The notes: generated by a model from the letters alone, not told the origin. Shown: positions 16,764 to 25,811, counted from the first letter of the stretch. The stretch: 64,000 nucleotides of DNA from Bacteroidales bacterium (GCA_029210585.1 JARGFP010000004.1:124438-188437), one strand, 5' to 3'. A program made the numbers and translations.

Positions 16764-17543
16764 ATGAGCTATCCTTTCACAGACACACATGCGCATCTCT
16801 ACCTGGAGGAGTTCAGGGATGATAAAGACAGTGTGATCCGGCGAGCCATCGCGCAGGGCGTGGAAAAAATTTTCCTGCCCAATCTCGACAGCTCCTCACT
16901 CGCCGGAATGAACAATCTTGCTGAACAATACCCCGGAACCTGCTATGCAATGATCGGGTTGCACCCCACTTCTGTTAAAGAGAATTTCCGGGAAGAACTG
17001 CAGCGCATTGAGAAGGAACTGGACCGGGACCATTACATTGCCATCGGGGAAACCGGGATCGACCTTTACTGGGACACCTCCTTTCTGAAGGACCAGCAGG
17101 AGTCATTCCGCCGGCAGATCGGCTGGGCAAAGCAGCACAGCCTGCCCATCGTGATCCATGCACGCGATTCCTTCGACGAGATCTTTGCTATCCTCGACCA
17201 GGAACATGACGGGCAACTCAGGGGCGTTTTTCACAGTTTTACAGGAACCAGGGAGCAGGCTGAGAAAATCCTGGCGTACGGTTTCTACATCGGGATCAAC
17301 GGCATCGTTACCTTTAAGAATGCCGGTCTGGACAAGGTGGCTGCGGCGATCCCCACCAACAGGCTGCTCATTGAAACGGACGCTCCTTTCCTTGCTCCCG
17401 TTCCCCACCGCGGCAAACGGAATGAAAGTGCCTTTGTCATACAGGTGGCTGAAAAAATGGCAGAGATTCATGGACTGGAGGTCGCTGAGATTGCACACCG
17501 TACAACAGAAAATGCACGAACACTTTTTAGCAAAGCATTCTGA
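16764..17543 (+). CDS. TatD-family metal-dependent hydrolase (DNase)
   Basis: 259 residues from the ATG at 16764 (MSYPFTDTHAHLY); the upstream open frame has no support. It is an amidohydrolase-fold nuclease with the metal ligands of DTHAHLY, GETGIDLYWD, the His of IVIHARDSF, FHSFTGT and LIETDAPFLAP. TatD enzymes are 3'-5' exonucleases or related hydrolases. The stop is 2 bp before the asparaginase start, so the two are very likely co-transcribed. Confidence 0.92.
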   Translation: MSYPFTDTHAHLYLEEFRDDKDSVIRRAIAQGVEKIFLPNLDSSSLAGMNNLAEQYPGTCYAMIGLHPTSVKENFREELQRIEKELDRDHYIAIGETGIDLYWDTSFLKDQQESFRRQIGWAKQHSLPIVIHARDSFDEIFAILDQEHDGQLRGVFHSFTGTREQAEKILAYGFYIGINGIVTFKNAGLDKVAAAIPTNRLLIETDAPFLAPVPHRGKRNESAFVIQVAEKMAEIHGLEVAEIAHRTTENARTLFSKAF

Positions 17544-17545
17544 CA

Positions 17546-18580
17546 ATGGACCAAAACAATGGCATATTGCTGATCTATACCGGCGGCACCATCGGCATGG
17601 AAAAAGACCCTGTAAATGGTTCCCTCCGGCCCTTTGATTTCTCCAAAGTACTTGAAAAGATCCCGGAACTACAGCGTTTCGGGTTCGATATCGATACCAT
17701 CCAGTTCAAATCACCCGTGGATTCTTCCGATATCCATCCCGGGTTCTGGATCGAGATTGCCGATATCATCGAGGAAAATTACGAACACTATCGTGGTTTC
17801 GTAGTGCTGCATGGCACGGATACCATGGCCTATTCAGCATCAGCAATGAGCTTTATGCTGGAAAACCTCTCCAAACCGGTAGTTTTTACCGGGGCCCAGC
17901 TGCCCATCGGGATATTGCGTACAGACGGAAGGGAAAACCTGATCACTGCCGTGGAAATTGCTGCCTCCATGGAACATGGAAAACCGGCAGTCCCCGAAGT
18001 GTGCATCTATTTTGAAAGCAAACTCTACCGGGGGAACCGCACTACGAAAGTCAATGCGGAACATTTCAACGCCTTCCAGTCGGCCAACTATCCCTACCTG
18101 GCCAAGGCCGGCGTGGACCTGGTCTTCAACCGGGAGTTCATCAGGTACCCGGAAATACATGAACCCCTGATCGTCCACCGGCGGTTCAGCGACCAGCTGA
18201 CCATCATCAAACTGTTCCCCGGGATCAACAGAAAGTACATGGATGCAGTATTTGCCATTGACAATCTCAGGGCAGTGATCCTGGAAACCTATGGTTCAGG
18301 AAATGCCCCCTCGGAAGAATGGTTCATCAAACGGATCAGGCAGGCGGTGGAAAAAGGGATCATCCTGCTCGACGTCACCCAGTGCAGCAGGGGAAGTGTG
18401 GAACTCGGACTTTACCATACCAGCAGAACACTGCTTGAAGCAGGTGTGGTAAGCGGTTACGACATCACCACGGAGGCTGCCACAACCAAGCTGATGATCC
18501 TGCTGGCACAGGACCTTACAACGGAAGAGATTAAAATGCTTTTAAATAAATCGCTCAAGGGAGAAATAACCCTGCACTGA
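17546..18580 (+). CDS. ansA: Type I L-asparaginase
   Basis: 344 residues, cytosolic type I. It hydrolyses asparagine to aspartate and ammonia. The first catalytic Thr is in LLIYTGGTIGM and the second in VVLHGTDTMAYSASAMSFML. The mid-region FTGAQLPIGILRTDGRENLITA and the AnsA-type C-terminal domain are present. There is no signal peptide. It follows the TatD-like gene after 2 bp. After the stop comes a long T run without a clear hairpin. Confidence 0.95.
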   Translation: MDQNNGILLIYTGGTIGMEKDPVNGSLRPFDFSKVLEKIPELQRFGFDIDTIQFKSPVDSSDIHPGFWIEIADIIEENYEHYRGFVVLHGTDTMAYSASAMSFMLENLSKPVVFTGAQLPIGILRTDGRENLITAVEIAASMEHGKPAVPEVCIYFESKLYRGNRTTKVNAEHFNAFQSANYPYLAKAGVDLVFNREFIRYPEIHEPLIVHRRFSDQLTIIKLFPGINRKYMDAVFAIDNLRAVILETYGSGNAPSEEWFIKRIRQAVEKGIILLDVTQCSRGSVELGLYHTSRTLLEAGVVSGYDITTEAATTKLMILLAQDLTTEEIKMLLNKSLKGEITLH

Positions 18581-18703
18581 GAGAATTTTTATTTTTTTTT
18601 TGTAATTTGCGCCGCGATTCTCTTTACAATTCAGTAATTTAGCGAATCACAGCCGTTAAGTTCTTTCAGGTAATGAATTTACAAGGGTGCGAACCCTGAA
18701 ATT

Positions 18704-18791
18704 GGAGAGGTGCAGGAGTGGCTGAACTGGCTCGCCTGGAAAGCGGGTGTACCCCAAAAGGGTACCGAGGGTTCGAATCCCTCTCTCTCCG
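18704..18791 (+). tRNA. tRNA-Ser (anticodon GGA)
   Basis: A full cloverleaf with a long variable arm. The acceptor GGAGAGG (18704-18710) pairs with TCTCTCC, followed by discriminator G; the CCA end is not encoded. The D stem is CAG/CTG. The anticodon stem CTCGC/GCGGG encloses the loop CTGGAAA, giving anticodon GGA. The variable stem is GTACCC/GGGTAC, and the T arm is GAGGG-TTCGAAT-CCCTC. It reads serine codons UCC and UCU. The surrounding gap (18581-18921) holds no other gene. Confidence 0.96.
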
Positions 18792-18921
18792 CAATCTATA
18801 AAACGAAGTGGAAAGTTCTGTAACATTTGAAGACATTGGGTTCGAACTTCTCTTTCCTCTTTTTTAGAAAATGGAATCATTTAAAACGTTCAATAATTAA
18901 GTTAAACAAACATTAACAACA

Positions 18922-19743
18922 ATGAAAAAACTATTTGCACTAATAGCAGTTTTCGGGATGCTTATGATGGGAGCATCTGTATTTGCTCAGGATGTTCCGG
19001 TAACAGATTCTGTTGCTGACGATACAGCCATGGTCGCCCAGGAAGAGGCCGCAGCCCCAACTGAGGAAACAGCCGCAGCTCCTGAAGAGGAAGAAAAAAG
19101 CGGACTCAGTGTGATGCACACCAACCTGAAAACTAAATTCATCGAAGGTGGTGCAGGATTTATGGGTGCTGTATTGATGACCCTCATCTTCGGTCTCGCC
19201 CTCGCATTCGAAAGGGTGATCTACCTGAATCTAGCTACAACAAACACTGAAAAACTGCTGATTGAAGTTGAGAATGCACTTGATGAAGGTGGTGTTGAAG
19301 CAGCCAAGGAAGTATGTCGCAATGCGCGCGGACCCGTGGCGAGTATTTTTTACCAGGGACTCGACAGGGCCGACCAGGGCATCGACGTAGTCGAAAAGTC
19401 TGTTGTCTCCTACGGAAGCGTTCAGATGGGTCTCCTCGAGAAGAACCTTTCATGGATCTCACTGTTTATCTCCGTTGCTCCTATGCTTGGTTTCATGGGA
19501 ACAGTTATTGGTATGATCCAGGCCTTTGACAAGATCCAGGAACAGGGCGACGTTTCACCAACAGTTGTGGCAGGAGGTATCAAGATTGCGCTTATCACCA
19601 CCGTTACCGGTCTGATCGTGGCGATTATTCTCCAGTTTTTCTACAATTATCTTATCTCCAAGGTCGACGGTATCGTCAATAAAATGGAAGATGCTTCCAT
19701 TTCCCTTGTTGACATGTTGGTTAAGCACAATCTTAAAAAATAA
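18922..19743 (+). CDS. ExbB/TolQ/MotA-family proton channel subunit
   Basis: 273 residues. A Sec signal peptide (MKKLFALIAVFGMLMMGASVFAQ) is followed by an Ala/Glu/Thr-rich periplasmic stretch (to about residue 62). The three-helix ExbB core then follows: GFMGAVLMTLIFGLALAFERV, SWISLFISVAPMLGFMGTVIGMIQAF and IALITTVTGLIVAIILQFFYNYL. The last two helices carry the conserved Thr and Gly/Pro pattern of the channel. With ExbD it uses the proton gradient to drive TonB- or Tol-like envelope work. It is first in a four-gene operon. Confidence 0.92.
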   Translation: MKKLFALIAVFGMLMMGASVFAQDVPVTDSVADDTAMVAQEEAAAPTEETAAAPEEEEKSGLSVMHTNLKTKFIEGGAGFMGAVLMTLIFGLALAFERVIYLNLATTNTEKLLIEVENALDEGGVEAAKEVCRNARGPVASIFYQGLDRADQGIDVVEKSVVSYGSVQMGLLEKNLSWISLFISVAPMLGFMGTVIGMIQAFDKIQEQGDVSPTVVAGGIKIALITTVTGLIVAIILQFFYNYLISKVDGIVNKMEDASISLVDMLVKHNLKK

Positions 19744-19754
19744 AACTGTAGATT

Positions 19755-20444
19755 ATGTATAATTCGAAAATATCATCAATCATACTTTATGTGGTTGCAG
19801 CGATCTCGCTGGTAGTGATACTGTTCTTCTACATCGGTCCCAGGAGCGTCAATGTCGACGAGCTGGAGGCACGTGTTGAGCAGCTTACTACACAGGGAAT
19901 AATTGCAGATCAGCCGGAAACACCCGCTGTCGAGGCCGACACCACTGAAGTGGACACCACCGACATGGCTGGTATTTCAGAGCCAAAGGAGGAGGTTGAT
20001 TCAGCGGCACTTGCACGTGTTACTGAAGATATGGTTACCCCGGAGCTGGATGTTGTTGTTGAGGGTATCGACCTGAAAGATCACCTTACTACCTGGGAAC
20101 TCATGGTATACAAGCGTACCGATTATGCACTTGGCTGGGCATATATATTGCTGGCCCTGGCAGCCATCGCAGCTATATTGTTCCCATTGATTTCAATTGT
20201 TACCGATGTTAAAGCAATACTCAGACTACTCGCCGTACTTGCAGGAGCAGTAGTACTGGTGATCTTGTCCTACTATGTATTTGCATCCGATTCTCCCATC
20301 GACATTCTCGGTTATACCGGAACAGACAACCGTGATCCGGCTACACTGAAATGGATCGGAACCGGGTTGTTTTCAACCTACATTATATTCGGTATGGCAT
20401 TGCTGTCAATACTCTATTCCGAAGTTGCTAATTTATTCAAATAA
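19755..20444 (+). CDS. Membrane protein of the exbB-exbD operon
   Basis: 229 residues. One N-terminal helix (about 8-26) is followed by an acidic periplasmic or cytosolic region rich in Asp, Glu and Thr (residues 36-100), and three further helices near 130-150, 158-178 and 203-225. No family motif was recognised. It starts 11 bp after exbB and lies before the two exbD genes, so a part in the same energy-transducing complex is likely but inferred from context only. Confidence 0.75.
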   Translation: MYNSKISSIILYVVAAISLVVILFFYIGPRSVNVDELEARVEQLTTQGIIADQPETPAVEADTTEVDTTDMAGISEPKEEVDSAALARVTEDMVTPELDVVVEGIDLKDHLTTWELMVYKRTDYALGWAYILLALAAIAAILFPLISIVTDVKAILRLLAVLAGAVVLVILSYYVFASDSPIDILGYTGTDNRDPATLKWIGTGLFSTYIIFGMALLSILYSEVANLFK

Positions 20445-20500
20445 TATTCCAGGGTTCCCCGTTATATAAGTAACGGGGATGCCCTTTAAAATGGAAACCA

Positions 20501-21136
20501 ATGGCAAAAAGAGAATTACAAGAGATTAATGCGGGATCAATGGCCGACATTGCCTTCCTGCTGCTGATCTTCTTCCTGGTTGCCACTACCATGGATGTTG
20601 ATACCGGACTGACCAGGTTATTGCCTCCCATTCCAGAGGACGAACAGGAACAGGAAGTCAAGGTAAACAAGAGGAACGTCCTGGTGGTCCTGATCAACAG
20701 GAACGACCAGCTGATGGTTGGCGGAGAATTCGGAACAAGGGTAGATCAATTGAAGGAGATTACCATGGAATTCTTTACCAATCCCACCAATGATCCGACA
20801 TTACCCGAGAAAGAAACCAAAGAGGTGGAGTTTCCTCCGGGGTCTTCACCTTTGCTGCCTCCCGACGGGGTCTGGAGGGGACAGGTATCCAAAGGTGTAA
20901 TCTCGTTGCAGAACGACCGGTCCACTACCTATCAGCAATACCTGAAAGTACAGAACGAACTGGTAGCTGCCGTGAACCAGCTTAGACAGGATTTCTGTAA
21001 ACTCTATTTCGACAAGGATTATAACGATCTCAATATGAACAATCCAACTGAAAAGGAGATCGCCGAAGCGATCAGGGACGTTTATAAAATGAACATCTCT
21101 GAAGCAGAACCTAAAAATATAGGAGGGCTCAACTAA
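20501..21136 (+). CDS. ExbD/TolR-family biopolymer transporter, long form
   Basis: 211 residues, longer than the usual 130-140. The single transmembrane helix is GSMADIAFLLLIFFLVATTM, in which D16 is the conserved proton-carrying Asp. The periplasmic domain follows (RNVLVVLINRNDQLMVGG). Extra sequence from about residue 90, including a Pro-rich stretch (FPPGSSPLLPPDG), forms the extended C-terminus common in Bacteroidota. The stop overlaps the next ATG by one base, so translation is probably coupled. Confidence 0.9.
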   Translation: MAKRELQEINAGSMADIAFLLLIFFLVATTMDVDTGLTRLLPPIPEDEQEQEVKVNKRNVLVVLINRNDQLMVGGEFGTRVDQLKEITMEFFTNPTNDPTLPEKETKEVEFPPGSSPLLPPDGVWRGQVSKGVISLQNDRSTTYQQYLKVQNELVAAVNQLRQDFCKLYFDKDYNDLNMNNPTEKEIAEAIRDVYKMNISEAEPKNIGGLN

Positions 21137-21630
21137 TGTCTAAATTCAAAAGAAAAAAAGGACAGGGCGCACAGAAGATCAATACATCTTCCCTTCCTGA
21201 TATTATCTTCATGCTGCTCTTCTTTTTCATGGTGTCAACCACCATGAGGGAAACAGAAGTCCAGGTGCAGATCACACCCACCGAGGTATCTGAAGTGAAG
21301 AAGCTTGAACAGAAATCGCTGGTTAGCTATATCTATATCGGACGCCCGGCAAAACACCTGCAGGGATTGTATGGTTCCGAACCGATGATCCAGCTCAACG
21401 ACAAGCTGGTGAACGAGGAGGGAATCCCGACAGAGGCTGTACAGGACTTCGTGCTGTTCGAGAGGGAAAAACTACCCGAGATCGAAAAGAACAAGATGGT
21501 CATGTCGCTTCGGATCGACCAGGACATTCCCATGGGGAAAGTGGATGATGTGAAGCAGGCGCTCAGAAGAGCGAAGGCACTGATCATCAACTACTCTGCA
21601 AGGAAAGACTATGAAGACGAGGGACGGTAA
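21136..21630 (+). CDS. ExbD/TolR-family biopolymer transporter
   Basis: 164 residues. After a basic N-terminus (KFKRKKGQGAQ) comes the helix SSLPDIIFMLLFFFMVSTTM with the conserved Asp, then a periplasmic domain. It overlaps the preceding exbD stop by one base. Paired ExbD paralogues behind one ExbB are usual in Bacteroidota. A strong terminator ends the operon 26 bp downstream. Confidence 0.92.
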   Translation: MSKFKRKKGQGAQKINTSSLPDIIFMLLFFFMVSTTMRETEVQVQITPTEVSEVKKLEQKSLVSYIYIGRPAKHLQGLYGSEPMIQLNDKLVNEEGIPTEAVQDFVLFEREKLPEIEKNKMVMSLRIDQDIPMGKVDDVKQALRRAKALIINYSARKDYEDEGR

Positions 21631-21655
21631 CATCCCACGTTAAGCAGCCGCATAC

Positions 21656-21688
21656 TAAAAAGCCACTCCGTCAAGGGTGGCTTTTTTC
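21656..21688. terminator. Bidirectional terminator after the exb operon
   Basis: AGCCAC (21661-21666) pairs with GTGGCT (21677-21682), with A-runs before and T-runs after. It can end both the exbD transcript (+) and the small membrane-protein gene (-). Confidence 0.85.
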
Positions 21689-21705
21689 ATTGTGTGGTGT
21701 TTTTG

Positions 21706-21945
21706 TCAGTGCTTTACCCGGAAGTTATCCCTGAAACGATAAATGGTGCGCAACAACAGGAAAACCACTGCGGTCGCAACCATCCCGATGGCCAGGTAAA
21801 TGAATGCCCCGGGAAATTCCACCATGGCCACGAGTGAAGCCAGAAAGAGCACTGCCGCCAGGATGCCCATGACCAGCATGGCGTACCGGTAGATGCGATC
21901 GATCCGGTCACCACTATTCTCCCTGGCCTTCCTGTCATTTCGCAT
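21706..21945 (-). CDS. Small two-helix membrane protein downstream of the response regulator
   Basis: About 79 residues from the ATG at 21945 (MRNDRKARENSG); an ATG at 21966 overlapping the regulator's stop is also possible. Two hydrophobic helices (AMLVMGILAAVLFLASLVAM and AFIYLAIGMVATAVVFLLL) end in a basic tail. It is the last gene of the rprXY-like transcript, about 10 bp after the regulator. No family was recognised. Confidence 0.65.
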   Translation of the reverse strand: MRNDRKARENSGDRIDRIYRYAMLVMGILAAVLFLASLVAMVEFPGAFIYLAIGMVATAVVFLLLRTIYRFRDNFRVKH

Positions 21946-21955
21946 TGGTTCCCAG

Positions 21956-22657
21956 CTATTTCCCATCGTCCACCACCAGCTTATACCCTTTTCCGTGCAC
22001 ATTGATGATCTGCACCTTCGGATCCCCTTTCAGGTATTTCCGCAGTTTGGTGATATATACATCCATACTCCGGGCATTGAAATAATTGTCATCAATCCAT
22101 ATGGCCTTCAGTGCAAAATTACGTTCCAGCACCTCGTTCATATTATTGCACAAAAGCTTCAGCAGGTCAGTTTCCTTCGTGGTAAGCTTCTGCTTGTTCC
22201 CATCCAGTACCAGCTCCTGTTTCTTCACGTCAAAGGTATATTTGCCAATCTCCCAGGTCTGCCTGTCCTCCCCTTTCTTTCCTTTCGTCCTGCGCAGGAT
22301 TGCCTCGATACGGAAAAGCAGCTCTTCCATGCTGAAGGGCTTGGTGATGTAGTCATCTGCCCCGCGGCTGAATCCCTCCAGGACATCATCCTTCATCGAT
22401 TTTGCGGTCAGGAAAATGATCGGGATCCGGCTGTTCAGGATCCGGATATCTGATGCCAGAGAGAATCCATCCTTCACCGGCATCATCACATCGAAAATGC
22501 ACAGGTCGTAATGGTACTGCTCAAAATACCGGAATGCCTTGTCGCCGTTGGTTACCCAATCGGCTTCAAAGTCTTTTGCCTTGAGATACTCCTGCAGGAG
22601 GGAACCAAGGTTCTCATCATCCTCCGCAAGAAGCACGCGGGTCTTAATTTCATTCAT
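21956..22657 (-). CDS. rprY: OmpR-family response regulator (RprY-like)
   Basis: 233 residues: receiver domain about 1-120 with phospho-acceptor D56 in CIFDVMMP, conserved D13/D14, T84 and K106 (ITKPF). The winged-helix DNA-binding domain follows (LTTKETDLLKLLCNNMNEVLERNFAL ... VYITKLRKYL). The mix of sequence and partner kinase fits Bacteroides RprXY, which responds to envelope and antibiotic stress. The kinase gene lies 5 bp upstream on the same strand. Confidence 0.88.
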   Translation of the reverse strand: MNEIKTRVLLAEDDENLGSLLQEYLKAKDFEADWVTNGDKAFRYFEQYHYDLCIFDVMMPVKDGFSLASDIRILNSRIPIIFLTAKSMKDDVLEGFSRGADDYITKPFSMEELLFRIEAILRRTKGKKGEDRQTWEIGKYTFDVKKQELVLDGNKQKLTTKETDLLKLLCNNMNEVLERNFALKAIWIDDNYFNARSMDVYITKLRKYLKGDPKVQIINVHGKGYKLVVDDGK

Positions 22658-22662
22658 ATCAA

Positions 22663-24231
22663 TTACTTTTCTGTATATAACGGTATGGTGACATCAAATG
22701 TCGTGCCTTTGTTTAGCTCACTGGAGAGCCTGATCGTACCCCCGTGCTGTTCCACGATCAGCTTCACATAGCTCAATCCAAGTCCGAATCCCTTCACATC
22801 ATGCACATTCCCGGTTGAAACCCTGTAGAAACGGTCAAATACTTTTTTCTGGTCATCCTTTGCGATCCCGAATCCCTTGTCCTGCACACTGAAACGGTAA
22901 TTGCCGCTGGAATTGCGCATCCTCACCATAATTTCCGGCTCTTCCCTGCTGTATTTCACAGCATTGTCAACAAGGTTGGTTACGACGTTCATCAGGTGCA
23001 CCTTGTCCCCTACCACCATGTCTTCGTCTTCACCGGCAGCATCAATCACCTCCAGTTTTCCCTGTTTGTTCTCGATCTGCAGCCTGAAGTTCTGCGCCAC
23101 CGTGGTGATGATTTCGTTCATGGATACCGGGGCTTTCTTCAGCACCAGGTGCCCCTGGTCCAGCACTGCCATCTGCAGCACCCGCTCCACCTGGTACCCC
23201 AGGCGCTTGCTTTCGGTTTGAATGATACGGGAAATATGACCGAGGTTCTTTTTTTCATCGGGGATGGAGTTATCACTCAGCATCTGGGATGCCAGGCTGA
23301 TGGTGGAGATGGGCGTTTTCAGCTCATGGGTCATATTGTTAACGAAATCATTCTTGATATCCGACAACTTCTTCTGTCGGAAGATCACATAAAGCGCAAA
23401 GGTAAACAGCACGACCATCAGCAGGGTAAGCACCAGGCTGGATGTGCCGAGAAATCCCAGGGATCCCCTCACCAACGCCTGTTGCCCGGGAAAATAGACA
23501 TACAGGTAGGTTTCCTCGTCCTGGATCTCATTCTTCATCAGCGCAGTTCTGAAATAATAATGCTCCGTGGAAGTATCAAAGTTCCCGGATGCGTAGATCT
23601 CCTGGTTATTGTCACGGATCACGGAATACTCATAATCCAGGCTGATACCGCGATCGACCAGGTTGCCTGACAAAATATCTTCAAGTTGTTCCTGCTCCAC
23701 CCGCTCCTCGAAGGCAACATCTTCGAGCAACATCTTTTTCATAATGGTGTTGATCATGACCTGCTGCTCCTTCATCGACTGCTCCAGTTTTTTCCTGGAT
23801 TCCATGTTCCTGAGCTCCGAAAAACTGATGGTATCCACAATCTCATTCCCCTCACGCCTGATCACAATCACCGTGTCCCCGATAAGTTCCATAAACTCTT
23901 CCATGCCATCGCCTTCAGCAACCGGGGGCAGCGCAGTCGCATCTTCACTTTCTTCAATGATCACTTCGGGGGGATCCCCATCGAGTTCAACCTGCCAATC
24001 CATCTCAGTCCCGGGAGAAAGCCGTTCGCTGATGATCGCATTCAACCGCCTGGTGGTATAATAATTCTCAAGCTGCCTGGATACATCCGTGAGGGTACTG
24101 TTTACAAGCTGCTGGAATTGCTTATCCTTCAGGCTGATCGCATTTTCAACCCAGCTGATCTGAATATACACCAGCCCCAGCAGGGTGAGGCTCAGTGCAA
24201 TGGTCAGTATCCACAAAATCCGCTTGCTCAT
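22663..24231 (-). CDS. rprX: Membrane sensor histidine kinase (RprX-like)
   Basis: 522 residues. An N-terminal helix (about 4-26) and a second helix (about 264-284) flank a 235-residue periplasmic sensor domain rich in Glu and Asp. The cytoplasmic part has the phosphoacceptor H302 in NNMTHELKTPISTI, an N-box (NLVDNAVKYS), and G-boxes (DKGFGI, GFGLGLSYV). It pairs with the regulator gene 5 bp downstream. The RprX assignment is by architecture and gene order. Confidence 0.88.
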   Translation of the reverse strand: MSKRILWILTIALSLTLLGLVYIQISWVENAISLKDKQFQQLVNSTLTDVSRQLENYYTTRRLNAIISERLSPGTEMDWQVELDGDPPEVIIEESEDATALPPVAEGDGMEEFMELIGDTVIVIRREGNEIVDTISFSELRNMESRKKLEQSMKEQQVMINTIMKKMLLEDVAFEERVEQEQLEDILSGNLVDRGISLDYEYSVIRDNNQEIYASGNFDTSTEHYYFRTALMKNEIQDEETYLYVYFPGQQALVRGSLGFLGTSSLVLTLLMVVLFTFALYVIFRQKKLSDIKNDFVNNMTHELKTPISTISLASQMLSDNSIPDEKKNLGHISRIIQTESKRLGYQVERVLQMAVLDQGHLVLKKAPVSMNEIITTVAQNFRLQIENKQGKLEVIDAAGEDEDMVVGDKVHLMNVVTNLVDNAVKYSREEPEIMVRMRNSSGNYRFSVQDKGFGIAKDDQKKVFDRFYRVSTGNVHDVKGFGLGLSYVKLIVEQHGGTIRLSSELNKGTTFDVTIPLYTEK

Positions 24232-24387
24232 AAAACAAAGATAGAACTACTTTTCTCAGGATATTCAACAACTTAACAATCTTTAACATCTGTTAAGGGT
24301 TCGTAACGCTTTTCCGGCGTACATTTGTAACAGTTAAATCTACAGAAGATTTACATATTAGGTTTAGGTTTAGGGTGCGTTAAAAGG

Positions 24388-24419
24388 GGCTGTCTGCAAC
24401 TGCAGGCAGCCTTTTTTTT
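24388..24419 (+). terminator. Strong terminator hairpin with no evident plus-strand gene
   Basis: GGCTGTCTGCA (24388-24398) pairs with TGCAGGCAGCC (24401-24411), followed by eight T residues. The T run favours the plus strand, but no gene on that strand leads into it. It could serve the minus-strand IPExxxVDY gene, which ends at 24490, using the weaker T4 on the other side. Confidence 0.7.
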
Positions 24420-24489
24420 GAACGGTGCAAGCCTGCTGCGCTGCAACCATTTTTGAGCATTACCAGGAGGGGGGGGCAAGGGTACCTGT

Positions 24490-24918
24490 TTACCAGAGTT
24501 GCAGTTTGTCGCGCTCCCTGACCTTCCCGATATCAACGGGTACGCACATGCGCACCGCGGGGATGGCATTCAGTCCGCGCATCACCTCGTTGATGTCTTC
24601 CGGAATGACTTCACCCTGGATATGGAGGAAATAGTCAATATTTTTCAATTCAGGAAGAAAATAACCTGTCGATGTGCGGTTGACAATCATGCGGAAAGTC
24701 AGCATCCGTTGCTCATCATCATGGATGAACAGGCTCACCAGCTGCTCCTCGTTTAGTTTTATACTGAAGATTTTCAGGTCCTCCGCCCGGGCAAAAGATG
24801 TTCCCGTTTGCTGGTTGATCAGCCAACAAAGTTTGTAGTCAGGCTCGTCGGAAACAATCCCCAGCAGACAATAGTCTTCGTCAATGGATACCGATAACTT
24901 ATGCTTTTTCGCACACAC
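24490..24918 (-). CDS. IPExxxVDY-family protein
   Basis: 142 residues. The motif FLPELKNIDYFL is the local form of the IPExxxVDY signature that names this Bacteroidota family of unknown function, and it lies in the usual neighbourhood of rnc, fabF and acpP. The best start is a GTG at 24918, since no in-frame ATG precedes the conserved region. The product is likely cytosolic with an alpha/beta fold. Confidence 0.82.
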   Translation of the reverse strand: MCAKKHKLSVSIDEDYCLLGIVSDEPDYKLCWLINQQTGTSFARAEDLKIFSIKLNEEQLVSLFIHDDEQRMLTFRMIVNRTSTGYFLPELKNIDYFLHIQGEVIPEDINEVMRGLNAIPAVRMCVPVDIGKVRERDKLQLW

Positions 24919-25003
24919 AACTGCGGTTTTAAAAGATAAAATTACACAAAATCATTCAAAATCCCACGGACAATACACCTGCCAGGCAATCAGGTAAACT
25001 ATT

Positions 25004-25065
25004 AAATCTGTGGAATCTGTGGAAGAAAAAATAAAGCAACCTGGAAATCTGTGGAATCTGTGGAA
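25004..25065. repeat. Paired 21-bp repeats after rnc
   Basis: A 21-bp block built from two copies of TCTGTGGAA occurs at 25004-25024 and, exactly, at 25045-25065. It lies just past the 3' end of rnc (minus strand). Confidence 0.9.
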
Positions 25066-25082
25066 AATTTTGGCAGAAAAAA

Positions 25083-25811
25083 CTACACGGAAATTTTTCC
25101 TAGTGCATCCTTCGCAGCCTGCTGTTCGGCCTCCTTCTTGGAATCACCCCTGCCATTGCCGGAATCCACCTGGTCAATTGCAACTGTAGAGGCAAAGGAA
25201 GGAACCTTTCCGTTGGAAACATATTCCTCATGACTCGAGAAAACCACTTCATGCTTCTTCTTCTGTGCCCATTCGATCAGGCGGCTCTTGTAGTCGGAGT
25301 CTTTTTTTGCGAGGCTGGCCATGTCGATGTGCTTACCCACCATCCGGTTACGGAAAAACCTGGCCGCCTGCCGGTATCCCCTGTCCAGATAGATCGCCCC
25401 GATCAGGGCCTCCAGGGCATTCCCGTAGAGATGCTTTGAAGCGTTCGTGGAATGTGACAACGAGGTAACCATCATTGGAATACCCATCTGTATCGCAGTA
25501 GCATTCAGGTGTTTGCGTTTTACGATCCGGGCCCTTAACTTGGTCATGAACCCCTCATCCATTTGCTTAAAGGCATTGTAGATATATTCTGCCGCAAGGG
25601 CTCCCAGCAGTGCGTCTCCCAGGTATTCCAGCCGCTCATTGTTCACAATTGTACCATCCTTGAGCTGGAACGATGCTGATTTATGGGTAAAGGCGATGCG
25701 ATACAACGTGACACTTCCGGGCAGGAATCCCAGTATGCCAAGAAGATTGCGGTAATATGTTCTGTCTTTTCTGAATAAATACACCAGGTACGTAAAGACC
25801 CCTTGTATCAT
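25083..25811 (-). CDS. rnc: Ribonuclease III
   Basis: 242 residues. The RNase III domain has the signature NERLEYLGDALLGALAAEYIY with catalytic Glu and Asp, followed by the second acidic patch ALEALIGAIYLDRG. A C-terminal double-stranded RNA-binding domain begins near residue 170 (DYKSRLIEWAQKKK ... KKEAEQQAAKDAL). It cuts double-stranded RNA in rRNA maturation and mRNA turnover. It begins directly after the fabF stop, as in many Bacteroidota. Confidence 0.96.
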   Translation of the reverse strand: MIQGVFTYLVYLFRKDRTYYRNLLGILGFLPGSVTLYRIAFTHKSASFQLKDGTIVNNERLEYLGDALLGALAAEYIYNAFKQMDEGFMTKLRARIVKRKHLNATAIQMGIPMMVTSLSHSTNASKHLYGNALEALIGAIYLDRGYRQAARFFRNRMVGKHIDMASLAKKDSDYKSRLIEWAQKKKHEVVFSSHEEYVSNGKVPSFASTVAIDQVDSGNGRGDSKKEAEQQAAKDALGKISV

